Part shown: one piece after another, positions 8,649-15,946 of the stretch | Layout: each line of letters opens with the position of its first letter | How positions within the stretch are numbered: position 1 is the stretch's first letter | Origin: Rhizobiales bacterium 65-79 | Lineage (GTDB): Bacteria > Pseudomonadota > Alphaproteobacteria > Rhizobiales > Rhizobiaceae | NCBI GenBank assembly: GCA_001896885.1 | Contig: MKRJ01000024.1 | Location: forward strand, 38,836 to 102,835 | Length of the DNA: 64,000 bases | Direction: 5' to 3' | Position numbers and translations under genes: made by a program | Notes under the pieces: generated by a model | The model's database searches: none | Seen by the model: the letters and a program-made list of their open reading frames with translations, nothing else | What the model was told of the DNA's origin: nothing

Positions 8649-9656
8649 TCAGGAAAACAAAAGCGAGGAGAGCTTGCGCCGCGCCGAGAGCGTCGCCTCG
8701 TCCGCCGCGCCCCAGGCTTCGAAGAACTGCAGAAGCTGGGCGCGCGCGCCGTCGTCCTTCCAGGAGCGGTCTGCCTTGACGATGGCGAGCAGATTGTCGG
8801 CCGCTTCCTCGCGCCTGCCGACGGCATTCTGGACCATGGCGAGATCGAAGCGCGCCTGATGGTCCTTCGGGTTGGCGGCAAGCCGCCTTTCAAGCTCGGC
8901 GGGATCCCCGAGCTCCTTGACCTGGCGGGCCATCGAGATCCTGGCGCGCACGGCGGCGATGGCCGGCTGCCCGGCCTTGTCGGCCGCTACGCCGTCGACC
9001 AGAGCGGATGCCTCGTCGATCTTCCCCGCCTCGAGAAGGAGGTCGGCAAGGCCGGCCAGCGCCTCGACATTATCCGGCGCCTCGGCGAGCACCGCCGAAT
9101 AGATCTCGCGCGCAGAGCCCGCATCGCCCTGTTCCCGCGCCTCGGCGGCGGCGGCGAGCGCCTCTTCGATGCCGGCTCCGGCGGCGTTGCCGCCGAGCTT
9201 GGCGATGAAGTCGCGCACCTGGCTTTCCGGGATGGCGCCCATGAAACCATCGACCGGCTGACCGTCACGGAAGGCAATGACCGCCGGGATCGACTGGATG
9301 CCGAGCTGGCCGGCGATCGTCGGATGCTCGTCTATGTTCATCTTGACCAGCTTGACCGCGCCCCTGGCCTTCCGCACCGCCTTTTCCAGCGACGGCGTTA
9401 GTTGCTTGCAGGGCCCGCACCACGGCGCCCAGAAATCGACCAGGACCGGCTGGTTGCGCGATTCGCGGATGACGTCGGCGGAGAAGGCGGCTGTGGTCGT
9501 GTCCTTGACCAGGTCGGCCGCCGCGAGCGCCTGGCCGGACATATCGGCGGACCCGCCGGCCTGGCCGTTCGGCCTTTCCCCGAAGCGCACTTCGGTCTTG
9601 TAGCCCTGGGCCCCGCCGCCATAGGGCGACCGGGGCGAATTGTCCTGAGTGCTCAT
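8649..9656 (-). CDS. ybbN: Thioredoxin-like co-chaperone YbbN (CnoX)
   Basis: Protein of 335 residues with an N-terminal thioredoxin domain and C-terminal tetratricopeptide repeats, the architecture of YbbN/CnoX, which hands substrates to DnaK and GroEL. The redox motif W-C80-G-P-C83-K is intact, unlike E. coli YbbN, which lacks the CxxC, so disulphide reductase activity is possible. TPR-like helices run from about residue 190 to 320 (for example EIYSAVLAEAPDNVEALAGL). An unusual 45-residue polar Gly/Ser-rich N-terminal extension precedes the domain. The ATG at 9656 has GGAAGGGAAG just upstream. Confidence 0.93.
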   Translation of the reverse strand: MSTQDNSPRSPYGGGAQGYKTEVRFGERPNGQAGGSADMSGQALAAADLVKDTTTAAFSADVIRESRNQPVLVDFWAPWCGPCKQLTPSLEKAVRKARGAVKLVKMNIDEHPTIAGQLGIQSIPAVIAFRDGQPVDGFMGAIPESQVRDFIAKLGGNAAGAGIEEALAAAAEAREQGDAGSAREIYSAVLAEAPDNVEALAGLADLLLEAGKIDEASALVDGVAADKAGQPAIAAVRARISMARQVKELGDPAELERRLAANPKDHQARFDLAMVQNAVGRREEAADNLLAIVKADRSWKDDGARAQLLQFFEAWGAADEATLSARRKLSSLLFS

Positions 9657-9744
9657 GGTCTTCCCTTCCGTCGCTTCGCCGGCCGCTCCGTGCCTTCAGG
9701 GCGCCCGTTTGCTGGCCCGGCGATGCTGCGCTCCAATGTGGCGA

Positions 9745-10242
9745 TCACGACGCGACTTTCAAGATATGCGGCCGGTGGCCGGTCGCCTCGAGAAAGGCGA
9801 GGAGGTCGTCGCGCCGGATGGACGTCGTCGCCTCGTTGGTCAGCGGATGCGCGTTGATCGTCTCCTCCCGCATCAGCCCCTCGTCAAGGACGATCTTGAC
9901 CCGGCCCTGGCTGTCGTTGATGGCACCGAAGACGGTGACCGCGCCCGGCAGCACGCCGAGCAGCTCCATCAGGAGGTCGGGCTTGCCGAAGGAGACGCGG
10001 CCGGAGGCACCGATCAGATTGTGGATTGTCTTGAGGTCGACAACGGCCTCCTCCTCGACCGTGACCAGGAAGCAAGCGTCCTTCCTGTCCTTGAGGAAAA
10101 GGTTCTTGGTGTGACCGCCGGCGATCTCGCCACGCAGCGATTGCGATTCCGCGACGGTGAAGAGCGGTGGATGGCGGATGGTGGAGACGGAGATGCCGAG
10201 GCCGTCGAGAAAGGCAAAAAGTTCGTCCGGCGTTTTCGGCAT
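9745..10242 (-). CDS. Prolyl-tRNA associated editing domain protein (YbaK/ProXp-ala type)
   Basis: Free-standing trans-editing protein of 165 residues; relatives hydrolyse Ala- (or Cys-) mischarged tRNA-Pro. The INS/YbaK core is visible: HPPLFTVAESQ, the GGHTKNLFLKDRK segment containing the conserved substrate-contacting Lys, ASGRVSFGKPDLLMELLG, and a VTVFGAIND loop. The PrdX/ProXp-ala subgroup is the best fit because the sequence starts directly with a short helix and has the LLGVLPGAVTVFG pattern. It lies upstream of ybbN on the same strand with an 88-nt gap. Exact mischarged substrate is inferred. Confidence 0.9.
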   Translation of the reverse strand: MPKTPDELFAFLDGLGISVSTIRHPPLFTVAESQSLRGEIAGGHTKNLFLKDRKDACFLVTVEEEAVVDLKTIHNLIGASGRVSFGKPDLLMELLGVLPGAVTVFGAINDSQGRVKIVLDEGLMREETINAHPLTNEATTSIRRDDLLAFLEATGHRPHILKVAS

Positions 10243-10249
10243 GGGCAGC

Positions 10250-10298
10250 GTTTCCCGTCAATCGGATGGGCGGTGGTTGTTTCCCGTCAATCGGATGG
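10250..10298. repeat. 20-bp tandem direct repeat upstream of the editing-protein gene
   Basis: GTTTCCCGTCAATCGGATGG occurs twice, at 10250-10269 and 10279-10298, 29 bp apart, directly 5' of the prolyl-tRNA editing gene. The second copy may have arisen by slippage or be a duplicated regulatory site. Confidence 0.75.
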
Positions 10299-10475
10299 CG
10301 GCGGTTTAGGACCTTTCGCAATCGGGGGAAAGCCCTGCTCGTTCCGGCAATGGCCAGGCCGGTCCGCCGACCACGGGCTACGGCCAGAACACCGAGCCGC
10401 CATCGCTATTTCGCTGTTGCAATCGGCCTTGGCTTCGGCCATATAGGCCTCGCTTGCGGCCTCATGGCCGCGCGA

Positions 10476-10550
10476 GCGGGTGTAGCTCAGGGGTAGAGCA
10501 CAACCTTGCCAAGGTTGGGGTCGAGCGTTCGAATCGCTTCACCCGCTCCA
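10476..10550 (+). tRNA. tRNA-Gly (anticodon GCC)
   Basis: Full cloverleaf: acceptor GCGGGTG pairs with CACCCGC, discriminator T, encoded CCA. The D-loop GTAGCTCAGGGGTAGAGC and the T-loop GTTCGAATC are canonical, and the anticodon loop TTGCCAA gives GCC. The terminator at 10565 follows. Accessory genes begin immediately downstream, which is a common integration site position. Confidence 0.97.
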
Positions 10551-10564
10551 AGTAACCTCACCGA

Positions 10565-10588
10565 AAAGCCGCGGAACTCCGCGGCTTT
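10565..10588 (+). terminator. Rho-independent terminator of tRNA-Gly
   Basis: Perfect 10-bp stem (AAAGCCGCGG / CCGCGGCTTT) with a 4-nt loop, followed by CGTGTTTT, 14 nt after the tRNA CCA end. Confidence 0.8.
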
Positions 10589-11139
10589 CGTGTTTTCTGG
10601 CCGGTTGAAATCACAACTGCCTCAAGCCCCGAAATGGTCGCGGTTACCGCTCGGTCACCAATTCGTGGAACCGACGGAGCGTGAAATCGCGGCGTCAGCG
10701 GGTTGCACAGCAATTGGAGCGAGGGAGTTCGCGCAACGGATCGGAAGGTGCCTGCGGTCGCCAAGTGTCGGCAAGGGGGTGGGAAGCTGCCCGACGGCTT
10801 CTGGTCGACTACGCTGGAATAACGACTGTTGAGATGGTCGCTGGATGTCGTCGGCATCGCGCCCCGAAAGCCGCAGTCCAGGACCGCTCTGTTCACTCCA
10901 GATAGCTGCATCTCCGCCAGAGCGCGCCGCCGTGGAATTGGAACCTATCTAACCCACGCTGCACCTTTCGATATCGAGGTCGCCGAAGAAGACCGCACTC
11001 GGATATGCCAGGGATCGTGTTGAACGCGAGTGGACCATGACGCTAGATACCGTCAAGGGCGCGTGGAGAGAATGCTGACCCTGGGCCAAAGCTATATCGC
11101 CACATATCGAGTCAAAACCAAAGCCAGGAATCTTCATAA
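10589..11139. other. Gene-free stretch at the start of the accessory region
   Basis: About 550 bp without a convincing reading frame on either strand; the short frames present lack ribosome-binding sites and family resemblance. I saw no integrase fragment, inverted terminal repeat or copy of the tRNA-Gly 3' end. It looks like decayed or non-coding flank of the island. Confidence 0.5.
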
Positions 11140-11176
11140 AATATCCCTGGGATAAAAATAAACTCCCCAGGGTATT
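11140..11176. promoter_or_regulatory. Inverted repeat upstream of the DGQHR gene, candidate operator or RNA hairpin
   Basis: AATATCCCTGGG (11140-11151) and CCCCAGGGTATT (11165-11176) are near-perfect inverted copies separated by 13 nt. The left arm itself lies in a 13-bp palindrome TATCCCTGGGATA (11142-11154). The right arm overlaps the proposed -35 element. Confidence 0.5.
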
Positions 11177-11203
11177 GCAAATAAGCTTCCTGGCGGTTAT
11201 ATA
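11175..11203 (+). promoter_or_regulatory. Predicted sigma-70 promoter of the DGQHR gene
   Basis: TTGCAA (11175-11180) and TATATA (11198-11203) are separated by 17 nt, 35 nt upstream of the ATG at 11239. The AGGCAGGTGA run just before the start provides the ribosome-binding site. Confidence 0.5.
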
Positions 11204-11238
11204 CCTTTCCATCGAAACACTTGAAAGGCAGGTGAATC

Positions 11239-12699
11239 ATGTACGGAAACACCAACGGAATGCCGAAGCCCATGTCGGTCGACGAGGACAACCTCGAACT
11301 GGGCAGCCTGGACAGCATGATGTCCTTCACTGCGAGCGACGAGGAGCCATTCACGGTTTTCGTCGGCTACAATCTTGGTCGCATGACTTGGGTTACAGAC
11401 GTGCCGCTGGTCAAGCTCATAGAATGGTCCTCTGTTGCCAACGATCCAGAGAAGGGCGAGATCGCTCAGCGTCCTCTCGATCTGGCTCATGCTCGCGGGC
11501 TTGGCGTCTACATGCTCAAGGGCCTGGTCAATTCCGCGATGGCCCGGCGCATCCTCATGAACAAACCCATTCCGGAGATTTTCCATCAAATCCTGAGGCA
11601 ACTTGGCACTCAGCCTTATTTCTCGCTTCAGCCGTTCGTCGCCAACATTCGCGACATCAATCCCGAGAAGCCCTCCGTGCGCGCCGAGCGCATTCAGTCG
11701 AAGAACAACGAAACCCGCGGTTTTCAGGTGTATTTGCCGCGACACTTCCGCTGGTGGATGATCGATGGACAGCACCGGCTCGTGGGCGGGCAGACGACGA
11801 AGGAGTTCCTCGAATACGTGACGAAGAGCGGCTCGTATCCGGCCCGGAACAACCTCTTTACCGGCCGCGGCAAGGTTTCTCCCGAGGAAATGATCGTCTG
11901 GATGGAGGCGCTGGAATGCGCCCGCTCGTTCGCCAGCGTCAAGGTCGAGCTTCATCTGGGTCTTTCCATCGAGCAGGAGCGCCAGCTCTTCCATGACCTC
12001 AACAACCTCGGCAAGAAGGTGACCCGGTCGCTTTCCCTGAAGTTCGATGGCTCAAACCCGATCACGAAGTTCATCGACGACGTGCTCGTCGGCGAGATGG
12101 GTCTGCAGGATTGCGAGAACGAGCAGACGGATTGGGCGCAGGATAACGGTTGCCTCCCCCGCAAGGACATCGTCGCCATCAACGCCATCGCCTTCCTCAA
12201 CAAGGGCAACATCACCGGCGCGACGCCCGCGATCATCGAGCCCCGTGTCGAGACGGTGTCGCAGATGTGGACTGCAATCTTGAAGCTGCCCGGTGTCAAT
12301 CAGGCGGGCGCCAAGCTCGCGACCGTCGCGGCGCAGCCGGTCGTACTCAAGGCTATCGCCAAGATCGTGTTCGACTTGGCGTTCTCCAACCGTCGCCCGG
12401 ACAATGGCGACACCCTCCTCGACTCGGCGTTCGCCCGCCTGGGCGAGGTTGATTTCGGTCACGATAATCCGATGTGGCGCTTCTATGAAATGAGCCAGGA
12501 AGATCGCGCGGGGGCCGGCATCGATGGCTTGGCGGCTTACTTGCCGGACCAGGGTCAGGTCACCGCCGAGGCGAACCGCGACCTTGGTTCTTTCCAGGGC
12601 GGCGTCATGAGGTTCGGTGTCCGGCACAACGACATTTTCCCGATCCTGGCGGACATGATCCGCTGGAAGCTTGGTCTGCCAAACCGGCACGTCAAGTAA
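11239..12699 (+). CDS. DGQHR-domain (DndB-like) protein, orphan
   Basis: A 486-residue protein whose centre contains the family hallmark I-D-G-Q-H-R (residues 175-180, in RWWMIDGQHRLVGG) and a second conserved block at about 245-262 (EQERQLFHDLNNLGKKVTRS). This pair defines the DGQHR/DndB family, related to ParB-like folds; DndB controls DNA phosphorothioation genes and DpdB belongs to the 7-deazaguanine DNA modification system. Neither dndCDE/A nor dpd genes are present here, so the role of this orphan is unknown. The DGQHR motif is intact. It is followed by a hairpin and a 55-residue ORF and lies in the accessory stretch after tRNA-Gly. A link to phage defence or DNA modification is inference from the family. 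Confidence 0.85.
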   Translation: MYGNTNGMPKPMSVDEDNLELGSLDSMMSFTASDEEPFTVFVGYNLGRMTWVTDVPLVKLIEWSSVANDPEKGEIAQRPLDLAHARGLGVYMLKGLVNSAMARRILMNKPIPEIFHQILRQLGTQPYFSLQPFVANIRDINPEKPSVRAERIQSKNNETRGFQVYLPRHFRWWMIDGQHRLVGGQTTKEFLEYVTKSGSYPARNNLFTGRGKVSPEEMIVWMEALECARSFASVKVELHLGLSIEQERQLFHDLNNLGKKVTRSLSLKFDGSNPITKFIDDVLVGEMGLQDCENEQTDWAQDNGCLPRKDIVAINAIAFLNKGNITGATPAIIEPRVETVSQMWTAILKLPGVNQAGAKLATVAAQPVVLKAIAKIVFDLAFSNRRPDNGDTLLDSAFARLGEVDFGHDNPMWRFYEMSQEDRAGAGIDGLAAYLPDQGQVTAEANRDLGSFQGGVMRFGVRHNDIFPILADMIRWKLGLPNRHVK

Positions 12700-12714
12700 T
12701 ATTCATGAGAAATT

Positions 12715-12740
12715 GGTGGGACCGCGCCAACGGCCCCACC
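12715..12740 (+). terminator. Hairpin after the DGQHR gene, possible attenuator
   Basis: GGTGGGACCG and CGGCCCCACC form a 10-position stem with one mismatch and a 6-nt loop, 16 nt after the stop codon. No T-run follows. A second stem (CTGATGG / CCATCAG, 12753-12776) comes next, so the leader of the small downstream gene is structured. Confidence 0.45.
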
Positions 12741-12863
12741 TTCACCGTCGGTCTGATGGCGTGGCGACACCATCAGCTGGCTCGCCGCGGACATTCAGGC
12801 CCTAGCAATCCGAATGTACTCCGTCAGGCGATTTCTTCAACAGGTCGCTGGAGTAAAAGAATA

Positions 12864-13031
12864 ATGAAGAAGCCTATTGGCACTACCGCCCGGACAGGCG
12901 AAACCTGCCCCGAGAGCGGCGTCTGGACGGTGATGGAAACGCCCACCACCACCGCACCGATCGCGAAGAACAATCGGATGCCGCCCTATAGCGGCAAGTC
13001 GGTGACTTGGCAGCTCGTCAGCTATGCCTGA
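12864..13031 (+). CDS. Small 55-residue protein with TGExCPxSGxW motif
   Basis: Begins at ATG 12864 (MKKPIG) with GGAG 10 nt upstream. The sequence shows T-G-E-T-C-P-E-S-G-V-W in the N-terminal part, then NNRMPPYSGKSVTWQLV near the C-terminus, a pattern I associate with small YjzC-like proteins of unknown function that have a proline/glycine turn and a closing Trp. One Cys only, no signal peptide, no membrane segment. It follows the DGQHR gene on the same strand, 164 nt downstream and behind two hairpins, so it may be an accessory or separately controlled partner. The longer frame from 12705 lacks support. Confidence 0.6.
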   Translation: MKKPIGTTARTGETCPESGVWTVMETPTTTAPIAKNNRMPPYSGKSVTWQLVSYA

Positions 13032-13037
13032 TCTTGT

Positions 13038-13062
13038 GAAGGGTCGGTCTTGCCGGCCCTTC
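13038..13062 (+). terminator. Terminator-like hairpin after the small protein gene
   Basis: GAAGGGTCGG and CCGGCCCTTC form a 10-bp stem with one G-T pair and a 5-nt loop, 6 nt after the stop codon at 13031. The following T content is low. Confidence 0.55.
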
Positions 13063-13425
13063 GCTTGACTCGGTGAGTTGCCTTTTATGCGGCCTGAGCT
13101 TCTGGCCACACGAGCCTGCTACCGGCAGGATTTCCCGTGGCTGTTTTGACAATCCTCGCGCCCTTCGCTTGAGCCGCCTATCTCGATTGCTTGTTCGCGA
13201 TCGGGCCTGCCGCACAGTCTCGGGACCTCGCCCGTCGTGAGCGCCAGCAGGCCTACTTACCTGAGCTTCGTTCGCCGGGCATGTCAGCTTCTCGCTTTAA
13301 CGTCCCCAAAAACAGCCTATCTGCTTCCAGTCCCGTTCGAGCCGATCCGGACGCTTTCGAATGGCAAGTTTCGGGCGGCGAAGGCAGCACTCCGAACGGC
13401 GACAACGAGGTCAAAATCTGACGTT
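13063..13425. other. Intergenic stretch without recognisable gene
   Basis: About 360 bp between the small protein gene and the convergent XRE gene. Short frames exist, but none has a start site plus family resemblance. No repeat or mobile-element end was recognised. Confidence 0.5.
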
Positions 13426-13749
13426 CTATGTGCGCTGAGCCACCAGCGCCTCAACCATAATTGCTATTCGTTCAAGATCATCGCGTTTGAGGGCCGATAA
13501 GGCAGATATTGCACGCTGGCGTATGAGTTCTTCTGGTGCGCTTATCGCCAATGAGGTTGTCAGCAATTCGTTAGGCGTTGTTGCCAGCACCGACGCAATC
13601 CTGACCAGCGTTGCAAGGTCTGGTTCCCGCCGGCCGCTGACGTAGTTTCCGTATCGCGCTTCACTCAGCCCCGCACGCTGGGCAACCTCGGCATGGGATA
13701 TGCCGAGGTTTTCCGCGCGTTTCCTGAGGTTGGATGCGAACAACTCCAT
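13426..13749 (-). CDS. XRE-family helix-turn-helix regulator
   Basis: DNA-binding protein of 107 residues with a Cro/C1-type HTH at residues 8-62: LRKRAENLGISHAEVAQRAG, then LSEARYGNYVSGRREPDLAT and LVRIASVLATTPNELL. The remaining 40 residues are helical and probably mediate dimerisation. It is divergent from the truncated gene at 13830, with three short inverted repeats in the 80-bp gap, so autoregulation and control of that gene are likely. The Shine-Dalgarno before ATG 13749 is poor. Base composition is lower in GC than the flanking core genes, consistent with acquired DNA. Confidence 0.88.
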   Translation of the reverse strand: MELFASNLRKRAENLGISHAEVAQRAGLSEARYGNYVSGRREPDLATLVRIASVLATTPNELLTTSLAISAPEELIRQRAISALSALKRDDLERIAIMVEALVAQRT

Positions 13750-13758
13750 GCGGACGAA

Positions 13759-13815
13759 ATGTCCATGACATCCTCCACGGGTCTATATACGTTCTGACCG
13801 TATGATTCACGTCAT
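13759..13815. promoter_or_regulatory. Cluster of inverted repeats between XRE gene and 13830 gene
   Basis: Three inverted repeats: ATGTC-cat-GACAT (13759-13771), TACG-N7-CGTA (13788-13802) and ATGA-N6-TCAT (13802-13815). They occupy the shared divergent promoter region and are candidate XRE operators. Confidence 0.45.
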
Positions 13816-13829
13816 AACGTGGAGATGCT

Positions 13830-14186
13830 GTGAAGCACCAATACGTCGGGGACATCAACGACTACCGCAAGTATGCGCTGCTGCGAGCGCTGTCGTCGGG
13901 CGGCGCGAACCGGGTGGGCGTGTGCTGGATGCTGACGCCGGACGATGGCGGCGCGGACGGCGGCAAGCTCGCCTATCTTGGACAGCCGGAACGGCATCGT
14001 CGCTTCGATCCCGAGTTGTTCGACATCCTAACCCGTGCTGCCGCCGAGCCGGATCGCCGCCGGTTGCAGAGCATCGAGGACAGCGGGGCGATTCCCGGCG
14101 CCGCCTATTATAATGAGACGCTGCCCGACGACGCGGCCGGTGTTTGGCAAATACGCCCTCAGCCTATCTCACGGCTTCGCATTTGA
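13830..14186 (+). pseudogene. Truncated conserved hypothetical protein
   Basis: Starts at GTG 13830 behind GGAG and encodes MKHQYVGDINDYRKYALLRA and then GVCWMLTPDDG, LAYL, YDPELF-like (FDPELFDILTRAA) and GAIPGAAYYNETLP. I recall this as the N-terminal half of a conserved protein of more than 200 residues found in scattered proteobacteria; function unknown. Coding resemblance stops near residue 105 and the frame closes at 118 codons with unrelated sequence (WQIRPQPISRLRI), so the C-terminal half appears to be lost at a junction near 14140. The following 140 bp is non-coding. The truncation, from a recombination event, is inference. Confidence 0.6.
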
Positions 14187-14329
14187 CGAGAAATTACAAG
14201 GTGAGGTGACAGCCACAGAACCGCGCCGTCAACCGGGACAGGCCACCAGCCGAGCCCTGAGAAATCGAGGTTTTGCCATGCTTATACCCGCCGCCAGGAG
14301 AGCAACGGACGCCGGATGCATTCGGCGCC

Positions 14330-14818
14330 TTATGATCCTGGTGAGGGTATATCCTTCATTGCGTCGGCGAACTTCCGCATGAGCCGGACCAACGCATCGA
14401 TCTCCTCCGTGTCCCATGTCGCGAAGATGGCACGGCCGATCGTCTCGCGCGCCGCGTCGACACGGTCGGTCATCGCTTTGCCCTTCGATGTGACAACCGC
14501 CTCGCGCACGCGGCGGTCGGCGGCGTTTCCGCGCCGCTCGACAAGGCCAAGACTTTCCAGCTTCGCCACCTGGCGGCTGACGGTAGTGTAGTCGCGGCCC
14601 ACTCTGTCCGCCATTTCCACCACGCCGATCGGCCCGAACCGCTCGATGCCCACAAGCAGCGGGAACAGCGCACGATCGAGCGGGATTCCCGCCGCCTTGA
14701 TGAGCGTCTCGTCCCGCTGCGGCTGGTTCATCAGACTGACGATATCGAGCACAGCCGCGTGAAGCGCACGGACTTGATCGCTCATATGTGTACTTTGCAC
14801 ATTCTTTCTTGACGGCAT
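14330..14818 (-). CDS. MarR-family transcriptional regulator
   Basis: Winged-helix MarR protein of 162 residues when started at ATG 14818, which has GGAG six nt upstream. The recognition helix region IGVVEMADRVGRDYTTVSRQ, followed by VAKLESLGLVERRGNAADRR (wing), is clear; it also has the terminal dimerisation helices. A start at 14785 (MSDQVRALH) is possible but has no ribosome-binding site. Divergent from the quinone oxidoreductase gene, with two nearly identical operator-like repeats in and next to its 5' end. It probably represses itself and the oxidoreductase, and is released by an unknown ligand or oxidant. Confidence 0.92.
   Translation of the reverse strand: MPSRKNVQSTHMSDQVRALHAAVLDIVSLMNQPQRDETLIKAAGIPLDRALFPLLVGIERFGPIGVVEMADRVGRDYTTVSRQVAKLESLGLVERRGNAADRRVREAVVTSKGKAMTDRVDAARETIGRAIFATWDTEEIDALVRLMRKFADAMKDIPSPGS
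14784..14802. promoter_or_regulatory. Candidate MarR operator 1
   Basis: ATATGTGTACTTTGCACAT, an inverted repeat (ATGTG / CACAT) lying within the first codons of the marR-like gene. It matches operator 2 in inverted orientation. Confidence 0.6.
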
Positions 14819-14830
14819 CGGCAACTCCAT

Positions 14831-14853
14831 ATATGTGCAATATACACACATAT
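14831..14853. promoter_or_regulatory. Candidate MarR operator 2
   Basis: Arms ATATGTG (14831-14837) and CACATAT (14847-14853) around CAATATACA. Aligned with the reverse complement of operator 1, the shared core is ATGTGCAAnnTACACA. Its position just upstream of both divergent starts suits simultaneous repression. Confidence 0.65.
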
Positions 14854-14877
14854 GAAACAGGCGAAAGAACGATCTTC

Positions 14878-15834
14878 ATGAAAGCCGCCATCGTCCAGCA
14901 AGCCGGGCAAATACCCGTTTATGGTGATTTTTCGGAGCCGACCCCCGCTTCTGGCGAGAGCCGCATCACGGTCACCGCCGCCGCTCTCAGCCCTGTTGTC
15001 CGCAGCCGGGCCGCAGGCACGCATTACAGCGCGTCGAATCAGTTCCCCTTCGTCGCCGGCGTCGACGGGATCGGGCGGTTCGATGACGGGCGAAGGGTCT
15101 ATTTCGCCATGCCACGCACACCGTTCGGCAGCATGGCCGAGCGGACGGCGGCGCCGTCCACGCTATGTGTGCCTGTTCCCGATGAACTTGACGACGTGAC
15201 GGCCGCGGCGATTGCCAATCCCGGCATGTCGTCCTGGGCCGCATATAAGCAGCGCGCCGTTCTGAAGGCCGGAGAGACGGTTCTGGTCAATGGGGCCACC
15301 GGCACGGCCGGCCGCTTGGCCGTGCAGATCGCCAAGCATCTCGGGGCGCGGAAGGTGATCGCGACCGGCCGCAATGCCGAAAGCCTGCGCGCGGTCGAGG
15401 CGCTCGGCGCCGATGCGGCGATCCTGCTGACCGAGGACGACGACGCTCTCGAAGAGAGCTTCAAGGCGCAGTTCTCGGCGGGGATCGATGTGGTCATAGA
15501 CTATCTGTGGGGTTGGAGCGCGGAGCGCTTGCTGATCGCCGGAGCCAAGGCCGGAGCCGACGCGATCCCCATCCGCTACGTGCAGATCGGGGCGGTCAGT
15601 GGCCCCGACATCACGTTGCCGAGCGCCGTGCTCCGCGCGTCGGCGATCGAATTGATGGGCAGCGGCATCGGCAGCATACGGCTCGACGGACTCTCCCAAG
15701 CCGTTGGCGAACTGTTGCAGGCGGCAGCGCCGGCCGGTTTCAACATCGCCACTCGAGCCATGCCGCTCTCCGAGGTCGCGCATGCATGGTCCGTCAAAAA
15801 CGATGCGCGCCGCATCGTACTCACCATGACATGA
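14878..15834 (+). CDS. Zinc-independent quinone oxidoreductase / MDR-type alcohol dehydrogenase
   Basis: MDR-superfamily NADPH-dependent reductase of 318 residues. The N-terminal GroES-like domain contains GESRITVTAAALSPVVRSRA and FPFVAGVDGIGR; the cofactor domain has the loop LVNGATGTAGRLAVQIAKHL and ATGRNAESL. The catalytic Zn ligands of alcohol dehydrogenases are absent, placing it among quinone oxidoreductases. The ATG at 14878 (MKAAIVQQAG) is the family-like start; the frame extends upstream through the operator region without support. Regulation by the divergent MarR protein suggests a role in detoxifying electrophiles or quinones. Confidence 0.9.
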   Translation: MKAAIVQQAGQIPVYGDFSEPTPASGESRITVTAAALSPVVRSRAAGTHYSASNQFPFVAGVDGIGRFDDGRRVYFAMPRTPFGSMAERTAAPSTLCVPVPDELDDVTAAAIANPGMSSWAAYKQRAVLKAGETVLVNGATGTAGRLAVQIAKHLGARKVIATGRNAESLRAVEALGADAAILLTEDDDALEESFKAQFSAGIDVVIDYLWGWSAERLLIAGAKAGADAIPIRYVQIGAVSGPDITLPSAVLRASAIELMGSGIGSIRLDGLSQAVGELLQAAAPAGFNIATRAMPLSEVAHAWSVKNDARRIVLTMT

Positions 15835-15946
15835 GCGATTGCAACCAGACGCCGACGCATCCCTAAAGCTCTTCCAAGCCACGCAAGCCATCTCGCGATG
15901 TCCGTGGTCGGCTGCGGCTGCCGCCTTGCCGACTTCTCAAAAGAGT

